A stretch of 64,000 nucleotides of DNA. Source: Armatimonadia bacterium (GTDB lineage Bacteria > Armatimonadota > Zipacnadia > Zipacnadales > JABUFB01). Under the pieces are notes generated by a model, which searched no databases, had not been told where the DNA came from, and saw only the letters and a list, made by a program, of their open reading frames with translations. Each line of letters begins with the position of its first letter. The stretch's first letter is position 1. Of this stretch, positions 8,073 to 17,535 are shown piece after piece. Location of the stretch: the NCBI GenBank assembly GCA_039679385.1, contig JBDKVB010000157.1, positions 1-64,000 on the forward strand. The letters are read 5' to 3'. The position numbers and the translations under genes are program-made.

Positions 8073-9245
8073 CTAGCTCTTGCGGCGCAGGAAGGCCGGG
8101 ATGTCGAGGTCGTCCTCGTCATAGGTAGGCATGTCGTCGGAGAAGGCGGCGCGTCGGCGGTCGCGGCTCTCGTCGCGCTTCTTGCCCTCTTCCTCCTCAG
8201 GAGCACGTGCAGCAGCGGTTTCCGGTGCTTTGCGTTCGGCCGGGCGAGCGGCTTCGGCACGGGTCTCGGAAGGTGCATCCTGAGCCTGGACGGCATCGAA
8301 GCCGGTGGCCAGAACCGTGATGCGCACCTGACCCTCCATCTTGTCGTCGATGACGGCGCCCAGGGTGAGGTCGACTTCGCCCGCGTCTCCGCCCGCAGCC
8401 TCCTGGACGATGCTGGCCGCTTCCTGAACCTCGGCCAGTGTCAGGTCCGGTCCGCCGGTGACGTTCAGGAGCACGGAGCGAGCGCCGCGAATGTCGGTCT
8501 CCAGCAGCGGACTGGAGATGGCAGCCTGGGCGGCGTCGGTGGCGCGCTTGTCGCCCTGAGACTCGCCGATACCCATCATCGCGGAGCCGGCGTTGACCAT
8601 GACGGCACGCACGTCATTGAAGTCCAGGTTGATGAGGCCGGGGACGACGATGACTTCGGAGATGCCGCGCACGCCCTGCTGCAAGACCGTATCTGCCAGC
8701 CGGAAGGCCTCCTGGAGGCTCAGTTCGCGGTTGGTCAACTGCAGCAGACGGTCGTTGGGGATAACGATCAGGGTGTCGACGTTTTCCTTAAGTCGGCGGA
8801 TGCCGTCGTCGGCAAGCATGGCACGTCGCTTGCCCTCCACGGCGAAGGGCTTGGTGACTACGCCGACGGTCAGAGCGCCCATTTCCTTGGATATCTCCGC
8901 AACAACGGGGCTGGCGCCGGTGCCTGTTCCGCCGCCCATGCCGCTGGTGATGAACACCATGTCGGCGCCGTCGAGGGAGATCATGATCTCCTGGCGGCTC
9001 TCCTCGGCGGCCTGGCGGCCGAGGTCAGGGTTGCCACCGGTGCCAAGGCCACGGGTCAAGCTATCGCCAATCTGCAGCTTCTTGTCGGCGGCTGATAGGT
9101 CGAGTACCTGCATGTCGGTGTTCATGGCGATATACTCGACGCCCATGAGCCCGGCTTCGATCATCCGGTCGACAGCGTTCGAACCGCCGCCCCCCACCCC
9201 GATGACGCGTATCTTTGCATATTCCTCCACTTTGGAGCTGAGCAT
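8073..9245 (-). CDS. ftsZ: Cell division protein FtsZ
   Basis: A 390-residue tubulin-like GTPase that forms the division ring. Visible motifs are GGGGSNAV near residue 17, the tubulin signature GGGTGTG near 103, and the NLDFNDV T7 loop that completes the neighbour's active site. The tail is a variable acidic/basic linker of about 70 residues ending in [10 protein letters not shown], the conserved peptide that binds FtsA or ZipA-like partners. The ATG at 9245 follows GGGAGGGG; a longer open frame to 9326 lacks similarity. It is not in a division-and-cell-wall cluster here; the next upstream gene on this strand is dprA. Confidence 0.97.
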   Translation of the reverse strand: MLSSKVEEYAKIRVIGVGGGGSNAVDRMIEAGLMGVEYIAMNTDMQVLDLSAADKKLQIGDSLTRGLGTGGNPDLGRQAAEESRQEIMISLDGADMVFITSGMGGGTGTGASPVVAEISKEMGALTVGVVTKPFAVEGKRRAMLADDGIRRLKENVDTLIVIPNDRLLQLTNRELSLQEAFRLADTVLQQGVRGISEVIVVPGLINLDFNDVRAVMVNAGSAMMGIGESQGDKRATDAAQAAISSPLLETDIRGARSVLLNVTGGPDLTLAEVQEAASIVQEAAGGDAGEVDLTLGAVIDDKMEGQVRITVLATGFDAVQAQDAPSETRAEAARPAERKAPETAAARAPEEEEGKKRDESRDRRRAAFSDDMPTYDEDDLDIPAFLRRKS

Positions 9246-9423
9246 GGGCAAAGGCCCCTCCCATTCGGCAGAGCACAGTGAATCGCTGAAGACAACTTGA
9301 GGTTCAATTATAGACGCGGCTTTCAAGGGGTGTCAAGGAAACCGCAACCCGTTTTTGGCCCGCCTTGAGCATCCGCCCAGACCCCGAGAGCCTCGTCGAG
9401 ATACCCCACGTCGCGGCCATCCC

Positions 9424-10482
9424 TCACAGGTCGAAGGAGCCCTGCGCCTTGCGATGCTCTCTTGCCTTCTCAAAGCGTTGCAGATGGTCGACAAGTTCCA
9501 GCCTGAGGGCAGGAACCTCCTCCGGACCTTGCAGGCCTCGTGCACCCTCCGACAGGAGCTTGCGCGGGCCCTGCGCCATCTCCTCCTCTGGGTCGGGCCA
9601 CTGCACAGCGTAGACGGTCCGTCCCTGTTCCTGAGCCTGGCGAGCGGTCTCCATCGCCCCACCGGTCTCCCGCGACTGCACCACGAGCACTCCCCGCGAC
9701 AGCACGCTCTGGAGCCGGTTGCGGGCCATCAACCGTCCCACAGTGGGTGGCGCCTGGGGCGGCTGTTCGGAGATCACCGCTCCGTTCTGCGAGATGTCAC
9801 GGGCCAGTTCGAGGTTCTCGCGGGGCGTTATCACCCGGATGCCTGAGCCGAGGACCGCCAGCGTTCTTCCGCCACCCTCGAGCGCTCCCAGGTGAGCGGC
9901 GGTGTCGCAGCCCCTGGCCAGGCCACTCACCACCGTGGTCCGCTCCTGCGCGAAGGCCCGACCGAGGCTCCGAGCCATCTGTGCGCCCTCGGGAGTCGGT
10001 GAACGCGTCCCCACAATCGCGACCGCCGGCTCATCCTCGCCCAAAACGCGGCCGGCCAGGCACAGAACGGGTGGCGGATGCTCCAACCCCCGGATCAGGA
10101 CGGGGTAGGCACTCTCCCAGGGGCAGGCAACCGTGACGCCGACGCCGCGCAGCTCCTGAATCTGCTCCCGGAAGTCCTCAAGCCTCTTCCCGAGGCCGGT
10201 AAGGCCCGCGATCTGCTCCGCAGTCAGCCGTAGAGCCGGATTGTGCAGCGCCTCAGGGTCGGCCGCAAGAACCGCTCGTGTCGACCCGAAGGCCGCCACC
10301 AGGCGCGCAAAGCCCGCGGGGCCAAGTCCGCCTCCCCAGCAGAGGGCGACACACCTCAGCTTTTCCTGGTCAGGTGTGGGCAACCCGGCCTCCAGGGGGT
10401 CCTTCTTGCCGCCGGAGACGTCCTGCTCAAGGCCGTCCCCGGCGGGTATATCGCTGGTCTCAGGCAACGTTCCAGACGTCAT
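9424..10482 (-). CDS. dprA: DNA-processing protein DprA/Smf
   Basis: A 352-residue DprA-family protein, which loads RecA on incoming single-stranded DNA during transformation. It has an N-terminal helix-hairpin-helix-like segment (about residues 25-80) and a Rossmann domain with IVGTRSPTPEG, VVSGLARGCDTAAH, VLGSGI and RLMARNRLQSVLSR. The usual FPxRNR motif is modified to LMARNR, and no C-terminal winged helix is apparent. Its start overlaps the end of the upstream isomerase gene by 23 bases, which suggests co-transcription. The family call is firm; competence in this organism is not shown by this window alone. Confidence 0.88.
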   Translation of the reverse strand: MTSGTLPETSDIPAGDGLEQDVSGGKKDPLEAGLPTPDQEKLRCVALCWGGGLGPAGFARLVAAFGSTRAVLAADPEALHNPALRLTAEQIAGLTGLGKRLEDFREQIQELRGVGVTVACPWESAYPVLIRGLEHPPPVLCLAGRVLGEDEPAVAIVGTRSPTPEGAQMARSLGRAFAQERTTVVSGLARGCDTAAHLGALEGGGRTLAVLGSGIRVITPRENLELARDISQNGAVISEQPPQAPPTVGRLMARNRLQSVLSRGVLVVQSRETGGAMETARQAQEQGRTVYAVQWPDPEEEMAQGPRKLLSEGARGLQGPEEVPALRLELVDHLQRFEKAREHRKAQGSFDL

Positions 10483-11227
10483 AAGCGGCCTTCATCGCCG
10501 CAAGCGGCTCACCCTTCGGGCCGAACTCATGGCCCACATAGCCGTCGTAGTCCAGCTCCGCGATGGTCCGAGCGATCGCCGGGTAGTAGATCTCCTGCGT
10601 GTCGTCCATGTCCTTGCGGCCGGGGTTGCCGGCGGTGTGGAAGTGACCGATCCATTGGAGGTTGTTCTGGATGGTGCGGATCAGGTCGCCTTCCATGATC
10701 TGCATGTGGTAGATATCGTACAGCAGCTTCACACGCGGCGAGCCGACCAGCTTGCACAGGTGTACACCCCACTCGGTGCTGTCGCACATGTACCCCGGGT
10801 GGTTCACCTTGCTGTTGAGCAGCTCCACACACATCGTGATGCCCTTGGCCTCGTAGGCCGGTGCGACCTTGCCAAGAATCTCCGCGCAGATCTCGGCGCC
10901 GACGAGGTCGGTGACCTGCGGGTAGCGGTTGCCGCTCAGGCACAGCACACTGGGGATCTCGTACTTCACAGCGATCTCCAGACTCGCGTTCAGCTCGTCC
11001 TCGATGCGCGCATGATTCTCGCGCTTGTTGAGGCCGTCGCCGAGAGACTGGTGACCGACGAAGATGGCGATGTCCAGCCCGGCGTCCTTGATGGCTTGGA
11101 ACTGGTCCTGCGGTCCCATTTCCAGCGACTTGTAGCCGATCTTCTTGGCCTCGGCGATCACTTGCTCAGGTGTCACGCCGCCTCGGCAAAAGCATCCCCA
11201 GCACCCCGACTGCTTGATGGGCTTCAT
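10460..11227 (-). CDS. Sugar isomerase/epimerase, hydroxypyruvate isomerase-like
   Basis: A 255-residue TIM-barrel protein of the xylose isomerase-like superfamily. The stretch LLYDIYHMQIMEGDLI, then IGHFHTAGNPGR and YVGHEF, closely fit the hydroxypyruvate isomerase (Hyi) group, with metal ligands expected at the Glu of CVELLN, the Asp of YDIYH, the His of HFHTA and the Glu of GHEF. It may interconvert hydroxypyruvate and tartronate semialdehyde or act on a related sugar. The N-terminal CWGCFCRGG is Cys-rich and unusual. The ATG at 11227 follows AAGGAGCG. dprA overlaps its 3' end. Confidence 0.83.
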   Translation of the reverse strand: MKPIKQSGCWGCFCRGGVTPEQVIAEAKKIGYKSLEMGPQDQFQAIKDAGLDIAIFVGHQSLGDGLNKRENHARIEDELNASLEIAVKYEIPSVLCLSGNRYPQVTDLVGAEICAEILGKVAPAYEAKGITMCVELLNSKVNHPGYMCDSTEWGVHLCKLVGSPRVKLLYDIYHMQIMEGDLIRTIQNNLQWIGHFHTAGNPGRKDMDDTQEIYYPAIARTIAELDYDGYVGHEFGPKGEPLAAMKAAYDVWNVA

Positions 11228-11369
11228 GGATAGCGCTCCTTCAATGTGGATGATCCGCTCCTATTCCCCGGCAAGGTTCAGAAGGCCTCCCGACCTCCGG
11301 GGGCGAAGTGAATACCGACAGGAATCCGAGGTCGGCCTGACAGACCAACGCCGGGAACGGGAGGCCCCC

Positions 11370-12176
11370 ATGGCCAACAACCTGATGGTCAAGCCTGGCA
11401 GCAAAGTGCGGCTCAAGGACTATAACCCGGATGCGAACAACGGCTGGGAAAAGGACGACCCCAGGTGCCAGAGCAAGCTCAGCAGCGACCTCCAGACCAT
11501 GGCCGCGCTGCAGGAGATGCTCTTCGCCGAGAACAAGCAGTCCCTGCTCATCGTCCTGCAGGCGATGGACGCCGGCGGTAAGGACGGCACCATCAAGCAC
11601 GTGCTCACCGGCCTCAACCCCCAGACCTGTGATGTCATCAGCTTCAAGGTCCCCACGGCTGAGGATCTCGCCCACGACTTCTTGTGGCGCATCCACAAGT
11701 ACACTCCGGGACGTGGGCTGATCTCCGTCTTCAACCGCTCCCACTATGAGGACGTGCTTGTCGTCCGCGTCCACAACCTGGTCCCCCCAGAGGTCTGGAA
11801 GGCGCGCTACGACCGCATCAACGAGTTCGAGTACCTCCTGGCGGAGAAGGGCACGCGGGTCATCAAGTTCTTCCTCCATATCTCCAAGGAGGAGCAGCGT
11901 CAGCGCCTTCAGGAGCGCCTTGATGACCCGCAGAAGCACTGGAAGATCTCCGACGCAGATGTGCCCGAGCGTGAGCTATGGGACGACTACATGAAGGCCT
12001 ACGAGGAAGCGATGTCTCGCTGCAGCACCTCCTATGCCCCCTGGTACGTCATCCCCGCGAACCACAAGTGGTACCGGAACATGATGGTGGCCGAGATCAT
12101 CGCCAAGACGCTCAAGGACATGAACCCCAAGTGGCCGCCGCCGCAAGTCGACCTGAGCAAGATCGTGATCAAGTAG
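11370..12176 (+). CDS. ppk2: Polyphosphate kinase 2 family protein
   Basis: A 268-residue PPK2 enzyme that moves phosphate between polyphosphate and nucleotides. The Walker A motif AMDAGGKDGTIKHV is followed by the lid-region FNRSHYEDVLVVRVH and the HWKISDAD stretch typical of short single-domain PPK2. Which nucleotide it prefers cannot be read from these motifs. The ATG at 11370 follows GGGAACGGGAGG; the frame is open further upstream to 11145 but overlaps the divergent gene. A MoxR ATPase and a VWA protein follow on the same strand after 32 bases. Confidence 0.92.
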   Translation: MANNLMVKPGSKVRLKDYNPDANNGWEKDDPRCQSKLSSDLQTMAALQEMLFAENKQSLLIVLQAMDAGGKDGTIKHVLTGLNPQTCDVISFKVPTAEDLAHDFLWRIHKYTPGRGLISVFNRSHYEDVLVVRVHNLVPPEVWKARYDRINEFEYLLAEKGTRVIKFFLHISKEEQRQRLQERLDDPQKHWKISDADVPERELWDDYMKAYEEAMSRCSTSYAPWYVIPANHKWYRNMMVAEIIAKTLKDMNPKWPPPQVDLSKIVIK

Positions 12177-12208
12177 CGCCGCCGATGCGGCCCGACAGTG
12201 AGTGATCT

Positions 12209-13138
12209 ATGGAAGAGGAGCTCTTCACCCATTTCGCCGATCCCGAACACACCCGCGCAGGCCTGCGTCAGGCCGGCTATGTCGCCACTCGCGTCATCTG
12301 CACGGCGGTCTACCTCGCCGACCGACTGGACAAACCGCTACTGGTCGAGGGCCCGCCGGGAGTGGGGAAGACGGAGCTTGCCAAAGCCTGCGCAACAGCC
12401 CTGCACCGAGACCTTCTGCGCTTGCAGTGCTACGAAGGTCTCGACGAGTCCAAGGCCCTCTATGAGTGGGAGTACGCCAAGCAGCTCCTCTACGCCCAGG
12501 TCCTGAAGGAGAAGCTGGACGAGCTGCTGCAGGGCGCTGCCTCCTTCGACGAGGCCATCACGCGCCTGGAAGGTCAGGAGAGCGGCTTCTTCTCCGAGGC
12601 CTTCCTGCTGCCACGGCCCCTGCTGCGTGCCATCACTTCGGACGCCCCGGTTGTCCTGCTGATCGATGAGATCGACCGGGCCGACGAAGAGTTCGAGGCC
12701 TTCCTGCTGGAGCTGCTCAGCGACTACCAGGTCAGTGTGCCCGAGTTGGGGACCTTGCGTGCCCGGCATGTCCCCCTGGTGATTCTCACCAGCAACGCCA
12801 CGCGCGAAGTCTCCGATGCCCTCCGCCGCCGCTGCCTGCACCTATTCATCGACTTCCCCTCCGCGCAGGAGGAGACCGAGATCGTCAAGCTCAAGGTGCC
12901 CGACATCGAGGAGCGACTGGCCCGCAAGCTGGTGGCGATGGTCCACCGGCTGCGAAGTTGGGACCTGGAGAAGGTGCCCACTCTCAGCGAGACTCTCGAC
13001 TGGGCACGGGCCCTCGTGGCACTCAGTGCCGATATGCTCGATGCCGAGTTGGTGGAGCAGACCCTCGGCGTCATCCTCAAGACGAGGCTGGACCTGGACA
13101 AAGGGCGCCGCGAGGTCCGCAACCTCCTGAAGGCCTGA
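12209..13138 (+). CDS. MoxR-family AAA+ ATPase
   Basis: A 309-residue AAA+ ATPase of the MoxR/CoxD type. The Walker A is GPPGVGKTELAKA (about residues 49-61), Walker B is VVLLIDEIDRADEEFE, and sensor 1 lies in VILTSNATREVSDALRRR. MoxR ATPases work with von Willebrand A proteins as chaperones for metal-cofactor insertion or complex maturation. The partner VWA gene starts 18 bases after its stop. No CO-dehydrogenase genes are in the window, so the client is unknown. Confidence 0.9.
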   Translation: MEEELFTHFADPEHTRAGLRQAGYVATRVICTAVYLADRLDKPLLVEGPPGVGKTELAKACATALHRDLLRLQCYEGLDESKALYEWEYAKQLLYAQVLKEKLDELLQGAASFDEAITRLEGQESGFFSEAFLLPRPLLRAITSDAPVVLLIDEIDRADEEFEAFLLELLSDYQVSVPELGTLRARHVPLVILTSNATREVSDALRRRCLHLFIDFPSAQEETEIVKLKVPDIEERLARKLVAMVHRLRSWDLEKVPTLSETLDWARALVALSADMLDAELVEQTLGVILKTRLDLDKGRREVRNLLKA

Positions 13139-13156
13139 CGAAACTCAATCCTACCC

Positions 13157-14380
13157 ATGCAGCAACTGCTCTTGCGCTTTGTGAATCGGCTTCGCGCCCG
13201 GGGACTGGACATCTCTCCCGGCGAACACCTCGACGCCCTCTCGGCCGTGGAGACCCTTCGGCTGGAAGATCGGGTGGCGATACGCGAGGCGCTGCGTGCA
13301 ACCCTGGTCAAGCAGGAGGAGTACCGCAAGGTCTTCGATGAGGAGTTCGCTGCCTTCTTCGCCGCACCGCCGCTGCCCCGAAAAGAGGGGAGAGGCAAGA
13401 GGGCCGGAGGCGGCATCAGCAAGCCGCAGCAGACCGGGCACGGTCCTGCCGTGGGGGAGAGGTCCTTGGCCCGTGGAGTCGGCGGCGAGCGCCCCCAGTC
13501 TCAAGAGCGCCCGGGTGGATCGCAGGGGATGCCTCGCTCGACGGACTACCGGACCGCTCAGACCGGCCGGGCTCCCTCTGCCGAGCCTGAACCCGGACCC
13601 GGCAAGACCCTCGTCACCTTTCGGGGCGTGCAGCCACCGGAAGCAAAGCGGTCGGTGCAGGCCCTCGCCCGGACCGAGCTGAAGCGGCTCAGCGATTCCG
13701 ACATTCGCGAACTCCGGCGTCATGTGCGGACCATGGCTCGACGCCTCGCAAGCCGACTGTCGCGTCGCCGCACCTCCTCACGCCGGGGACAGGTGGACGT
13801 GAAGCGCACCTTGCGCCGCAGCCTGCAGTTCGGCGGCGTCCCCTTCCTCCTTGCGCATCGGGCTCGGAAGCGCAAGCGCCCCGAGGTCGTGGTCCTGTGC
13901 GATGTCTCCGGGTCAGTGATCCGCGCCGGGGAGCTGATGGTCGAGTTCCTGCAGGCCTTGTATCAGGACATCGCCCACCTGCGAGTCTTCGCCTTCACCA
14001 ATCGCGTCGCCGAGATCACCGGACTGATGGGGAGCACGCGTGAGCTGTCGGAGCTGGTGGCCTCCGCCGGTCTCGATCCGAACGCCTTCAGCGACTTCGG
14101 CAGCGCCTGCTACGATCTGATCACCCGCTTCCCGGGCGTTACAGGTCGGCGCAGCACGCTCCTGATCATGGGCGACGCACGCAACAACTATGGGGACTCA
14201 ATGGTCTGGGCCTTCGAGGAGATCGCCCGACCGGCGCGCCTTGTGATATGGCTGGTGCCGGAGGGCAAGGAGAGATGGAACACGGGGGACAGTCGCATCG
14301 GGGACTACGCAGGACTATGTGATACCGTCGCAGAGGCCCATACCCTCGAGCGCCTGCTGCGAGCCCTGACCACTGCGTGA
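13157..14380 (+). CDS. VWA-domain CoxE-like protein
   Basis: A 407-residue CoxE-like protein. The N-terminal 75 residues are helical. A low-complexity Gly/Arg/Pro/Gln stretch follows (about 76-150), then a VWA domain with the MIDAS motif DVSGS near residue 250 and a later GDARNNYGD. It pairs with the MoxR ATPase immediately upstream. The low-complexity insert contains AAGAGGGGAGAGGCAAGAGGG and GGGGGAGAGG at the DNA level, resembling the dispersed G-rich intergenic repeats, so repeat-derived DNA may have entered the gene in frame. Confidence 0.88.
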   Translation: MQQLLLRFVNRLRARGLDISPGEHLDALSAVETLRLEDRVAIREALRATLVKQEEYRKVFDEEFAAFFAAPPLPRKEGRGKRAGGGISKPQQTGHGPAVGERSLARGVGGERPQSQERPGGSQGMPRSTDYRTAQTGRAPSAEPEPGPGKTLVTFRGVQPPEAKRSVQALARTELKRLSDSDIRELRRHVRTMARRLASRLSRRRTSSRRGQVDVKRTLRRSLQFGGVPFLLAHRARKRKRPEVVVLCDVSGSVIRAGELMVEFLQALYQDIAHLRVFAFTNRVAEITGLMGSTRELSELVASAGLDPNAFSDFGSACYDLITRFPGVTGRRSTLLIMGDARNNYGDSMVWAFEEIARPARLVIWLVPEGKERWNTGDSRIGDYAGLCDTVAEAHTLERLLRALTTA

Positions 14381-14394
14381 TACCGCGGGACAGG

Positions 14395-15477
14395 CTAGGC
14401 CCTGCCGCCTGCGGGTGACAGCGCCTTGAGCACCGCCGCCACGACCTCCTCCACCTCAAGAGCCTTCATGCAAGCATAGTCGGTGCAGGTGGGATGGGCG
14501 TAGCAGGGCTGGCACGGGAAGGGCTTCTGCAAGACGACGTGCTGCGGACCGTAGGGACCGGTGCGCTCGGGATTCGCCGGGCCAAAGAGGGCCACCACCG
14601 GCTTGCCCACTGCCGCCGCAAGATGCATCGGCCCGGTATCACCCGACACCGCAACATCGCAGCGATCGATCACCGCCGCCAGTTGCAGGTAGCTGGTCTT
14701 TCCGGCGGTGCAGAGCGGGCTGACGCCGGACTTCTCGCAGATCTCCTCCGCCAGCTCGACCTCTCTGGGACCGCCGAGAACCACCACCCGAGCACCGTGC
14801 TCCTCTGTCAGCCTCCTGGCCGCTTCGGCGAAACGCTCCGCGGGCCACATGCGGTGTACGGCAAAGGCTCCGGGGTTCAGCGCAACGATCGGGCCGTCAG
14901 TCGCAAAGCTATGGGCCGCGAACAGCTCCTCGGCCGTGCGCCGTGCCTCCTCCGGGAGGTAGAAGTCAAAGCGCGGGCTCGAAGTGTCGGCACCAAGCTC
15001 GGCCGCCAGGGGCAGCATGCGGTCCACGGCATGGAGCCCGTACTCCTTGACCCGCTCACCGGGGAACATCCACTGAAGCTTGCGCAGGTGGTCACCTGCC
15101 ATCTGCAGCGTCCGACCACACCGTGCCATGCGTGTGATCAGCCCGCTCTTCACGATCCCCTGCAGGTCCAGGCAGACCTCGTACTTGGCCTCGCGCAGTT
15201 GCTGACCAAGCTGGGCGTACTCTCCTCTGACGGCCGGAAGGTTCCGCGCCTTCTTGACCATCTTCCCCCAGCGCGCGAGCGGGGCAACGAAGACCTGGTC
15301 GATCTGCGGGTCCTGCGCAATAAGCTCCTGGAAGCGCTCGTCAACGACCCAGCCCAGGCGCGCCTTCGGGAAGGACGCCCGCAGGGCACGCAAGGTCGGG
15401 AGCGCGCAAACGATATCGCCAAAGGCGCTCATGCGCACGATCAGGATGCTCTCAGGAGTTCGCGGGTTCGGTGTCAC
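14395..15477 (-). CDS. Glycosyltransferase family 9 (heptosyltransferase-like)
   Basis: A 360-residue GT9 protein of the ADP-heptose:LPS heptosyltransferase type. The N-terminus ILIVRMSAFGDIVCALP is the family signature, and the C-terminal SGDTGPMHLAAAVGKPV and LFGPANPERTGPYG form the nucleotide-sugar site. It likely adds an inner-core sugar to Kdo-lipid A. It is the last gene of the lipid A run and overlaps the acyltransferase gene by 26 bases, starting at GTG. A Cys-rich C-terminus (CQPCYAHPTCTDYAC) is a known feature of this family. A heptose-7-phosphate kinase-like gene lies elsewhere in the window. Confidence 0.9.
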   Translation of the reverse strand: MTPNPRTPESILIVRMSAFGDIVCALPTLRALRASFPKARLGWVVDERFQELIAQDPQIDQVFVAPLARWGKMVKKARNLPAVRGEYAQLGQQLREAKYEVCLDLQGIVKSGLITRMARCGRTLQMAGDHLRKLQWMFPGERVKEYGLHAVDRMLPLAAELGADTSSPRFDFYLPEEARRTAEELFAAHSFATDGPIVALNPGAFAVHRMWPAERFAEAARRLTEEHGARVVVLGGPREVELAEEICEKSGVSPLCTAGKTSYLQLAAVIDRCDVAVSGDTGPMHLAAAVGKPVVALFGPANPERTGPYGPQHVVLQKPFPCQPCYAHPTCTDYACMKALEVEEVVAAVLKALSPAGGRA

Positions 15478-16384
15478 GGGGGGCCTTCCAGCGATTGTGC
15501 AGCCAGAGCCATTGCTCCGGTGTGTGCAGGATCTTCTCGCCGATCAGGTCGTTGAGCTTCTGAGTGAACCGCCGCACGTCTGAGCCGCGGTCGCCGGTGT
15601 CCTCATACTCCGGGCCGGGCGTCACGGTCACGAGGAAGTGGTCATCCGGCTGCCGCTGGGCAAAGGCCATGACGAAGGTCGCGCCGGTGCGCAGCGCAAA
15701 CAGGGCCGGGCCGCTGGCAGAGTCTGCCGGGAGCCCGAGGAAGGTCACGCGAACCGCGGCGTCCACCGCATGTTGATCAGGAAGGATGGCGACGCACTCA
15801 TTCTCCCGCAAAGCACGCAGGAGCTGCCGAGTGTCCCAGCGTCCAAAGACCTTCTCGCCCTTGCTCCGCCGGGACTCGTTGGTAAGCTCGGCCGCGAGAT
15901 TGCTCGTCGCGTCCCTGGCGATGACGTTCATCGGGTAGCCATGCAGGGCCAGGGCGGCTCCGCCGAACTCCCAGTTGCCGAAGTGCGCGGTGATGATGAC
16001 GACGCCCTTGCCCCGCGCAAGTCCCGCGTCGATGTGCTCCGTTCCGACGACGGTTACCTGCTCCCTCAACTCCTCTGGGGTCATCCACTGCATCTTGAAC
16101 ATCTCGCCCATCGTCTTGCAGATGTTGACGATGCTCTGCCGGCGAATCTCGCGGTTCCGCTCCGGCGTAAGGCTCGGACCGAAGACCGCCTGCAGGTTGC
16201 GCTCCATCATCCGCTGACGTTTGGGCACGAGCGCGCTGAGCACCCCGGCAAAGCGGGTCGCCAACTTGCGCACAGAGGTAAGCGATCGGTGCCGGATCGA
16301 GATCACCAGAGCACCGAGAATGCAACGTACCACGGCCTGTTCAAGGGCCCGTCGTACCGGGTTTTTCTTGCGCTTGGAAGACAT
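15452..16384 (-). CDS. Lipid A acyltransferase, LpxL/HtrB-like
   Basis: A 310-residue lysophospholipid acyltransferase-family protein. The catalytic HX4E motif is HFGNWE, preceded by KGVVIITA, with a later ILPDQHA stretch typical of LpxL/LpxM. It has an N-terminal hydrophobic region for inner-membrane attachment. It likely transfers an acyl chain from acyl-ACP to Kdo2-lipid IVA. It begins two bases after the lpxK stop and overlaps the next gene, so it is tightly embedded in the operon. Confidence 0.9.
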   Translation of the reverse strand: MSSKRKKNPVRRALEQAVVRCILGALVISIRHRSLTSVRKLATRFAGVLSALVPKRQRMMERNLQAVFGPSLTPERNREIRRQSIVNICKTMGEMFKMQWMTPEELREQVTVVGTEHIDAGLARGKGVVIITAHFGNWEFGGAALALHGYPMNVIARDATSNLAAELTNESRRSKGEKVFGRWDTRQLLRALRENECVAILPDQHAVDAAVRVTFLGLPADSASGPALFALRTGATFVMAFAQRQPDDHFLVTVTPGPEYEDTGDRGSDVRRFTQKLNDLIGEKILHTPEQWLWLHNRWKAPRDTEPANS

Positions 16385-16386
16385 GT

Positions 16387-17493
16387 TCAGTCAGCCTGTT
16401 GAACTTGGTCACATACGGCCTGCAGGGCGCTCTCGACCTCGTCGAGACCCTCCAGGACTTCCAGCCCGCAGCTCATCACGACCACCGGCGGGCAGTCCTC
16501 CGGCGGTGGCGGCAGCTTCACGGCATCCTTCTCAGTCGTCACGACAAGCCCGGCACCACTGGCTCGGCAGGTCTGCTTGATCCGCTCGTAATCCTCCGGC
16601 ACATACCGGTGGTGATCCGGGAACCGCGCCGGCGTCACCTGCGCCCCGAGCTTCTCGAGACCCATCTCATAGGACTGCGGGTTGCCCAGGGCGGACACGG
16701 CCACAACCTTCTGCCCGCGCAGATCCTCCACGGGTGCCCCGCCTCCACTGAGCGGTCGCAGCACTCCCTCACGATGACGCGTGACAACCACCGGGCAGTT
16801 CGGGCAGTAGCGCCGTGCGAGCGTTCGCAACTGCTCCAGATGCTCCGTCGAGGCCAGGTCCGCGTGGGTGATCCACACCTGGCTGGCCCGCTGCAGATGC
16901 GTGACCGGCTCCCGCAGACGCCCGGCCGGGAACAGACGCCAGGCCTCAGGACCGGCCAGCGCATCGAGCAAGACAAGGTCCAGTTCACGGGCCATCCGGA
17001 AGTACTGGAAGCCGTCGTCCAGCACGGCAACCTGTGCTCCCGTCCGACTGCGCAGGGCCTCAATGACGGTCTCGCGACGCTTCCCCACGGCAACCGCCAC
17101 ACCGGGCAGTTGCCGGGCCAGCATCACGGCCTCGTCACCGGCCTCTGCAGGCGTCGCCTTCACTTCACTGCCGTCGGAGACGATCAGCACGGCCTCGCTA
17201 CTGGACCGCCCATGCCCGCGAAGCACGATTCCCGGCTTCACTCGCGGCAGCAGCGCCTGGGCCAGGAAAGCTGTGGTAGTGGTCTTGCCGGTGCCGCCGA
17301 GACTCAGGTTGCCCACGCTGATGACCGGCAGCGACGGCTGAGTGCGACGCTTCAGACCACTGGTGTACAGCCACAGGTTGGCCTTGAGCCCGGCGGCGTA
17401 CAGGCCCGCTCCCAGGCGCAACCCGAGGCGGCCGGCCGAGGCTCCCAGACCTCCACTCCGACCTGTGACAACGGCTTCCCACTGGTCCTGCAA
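16387..17493 (-). CDS. lpxK: Tetraacyldisaccharide 4'-kinase LpxK
   Basis: A 368-residue LpxK, which phosphorylates the 4' position of the lipid A disaccharide. The P-loop lies in VGNLSLGGTGKTTTT, followed by the catalytic region with VLDDGFQYFRMARELDLVL and the DHHRY motif (PDHHRYVPEDY). The start is TTG at 17493 with GGGAG six bases upstream. waaA lies 42 bases upstream and the acyltransferase gene two bases downstream. Length is normal. Confidence 0.93.
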   Translation of the reverse strand: MQDQWEAVVTGRSGGLGASAGRLGLRLGAGLYAAGLKANLWLYTSGLKRRTQPSLPVISVGNLSLGGTGKTTTTAFLAQALLPRVKPGIVLRGHGRSSSEAVLIVSDGSEVKATPAEAGDEAVMLARQLPGVAVAVGKRRETVIEALRSRTGAQVAVLDDGFQYFRMARELDLVLLDALAGPEAWRLFPAGRLREPVTHLQRASQVWITHADLASTEHLEQLRTLARRYCPNCPVVVTRHREGVLRPLSGGGAPVEDLRGQKVVAVSALGNPQSYEMGLEKLGAQVTPARFPDHHRYVPEDYERIKQTCRASGAGLVVTTEKDAVKLPPPPEDCPPVVVMSCGLEVLEGLDEVESALQAVCDQVQQAD

Positions 17494-17535
17494 AGTCTTC
17501 TCCCTGCGTCGCCGAAACGCCCTGGCCTGCGGACC

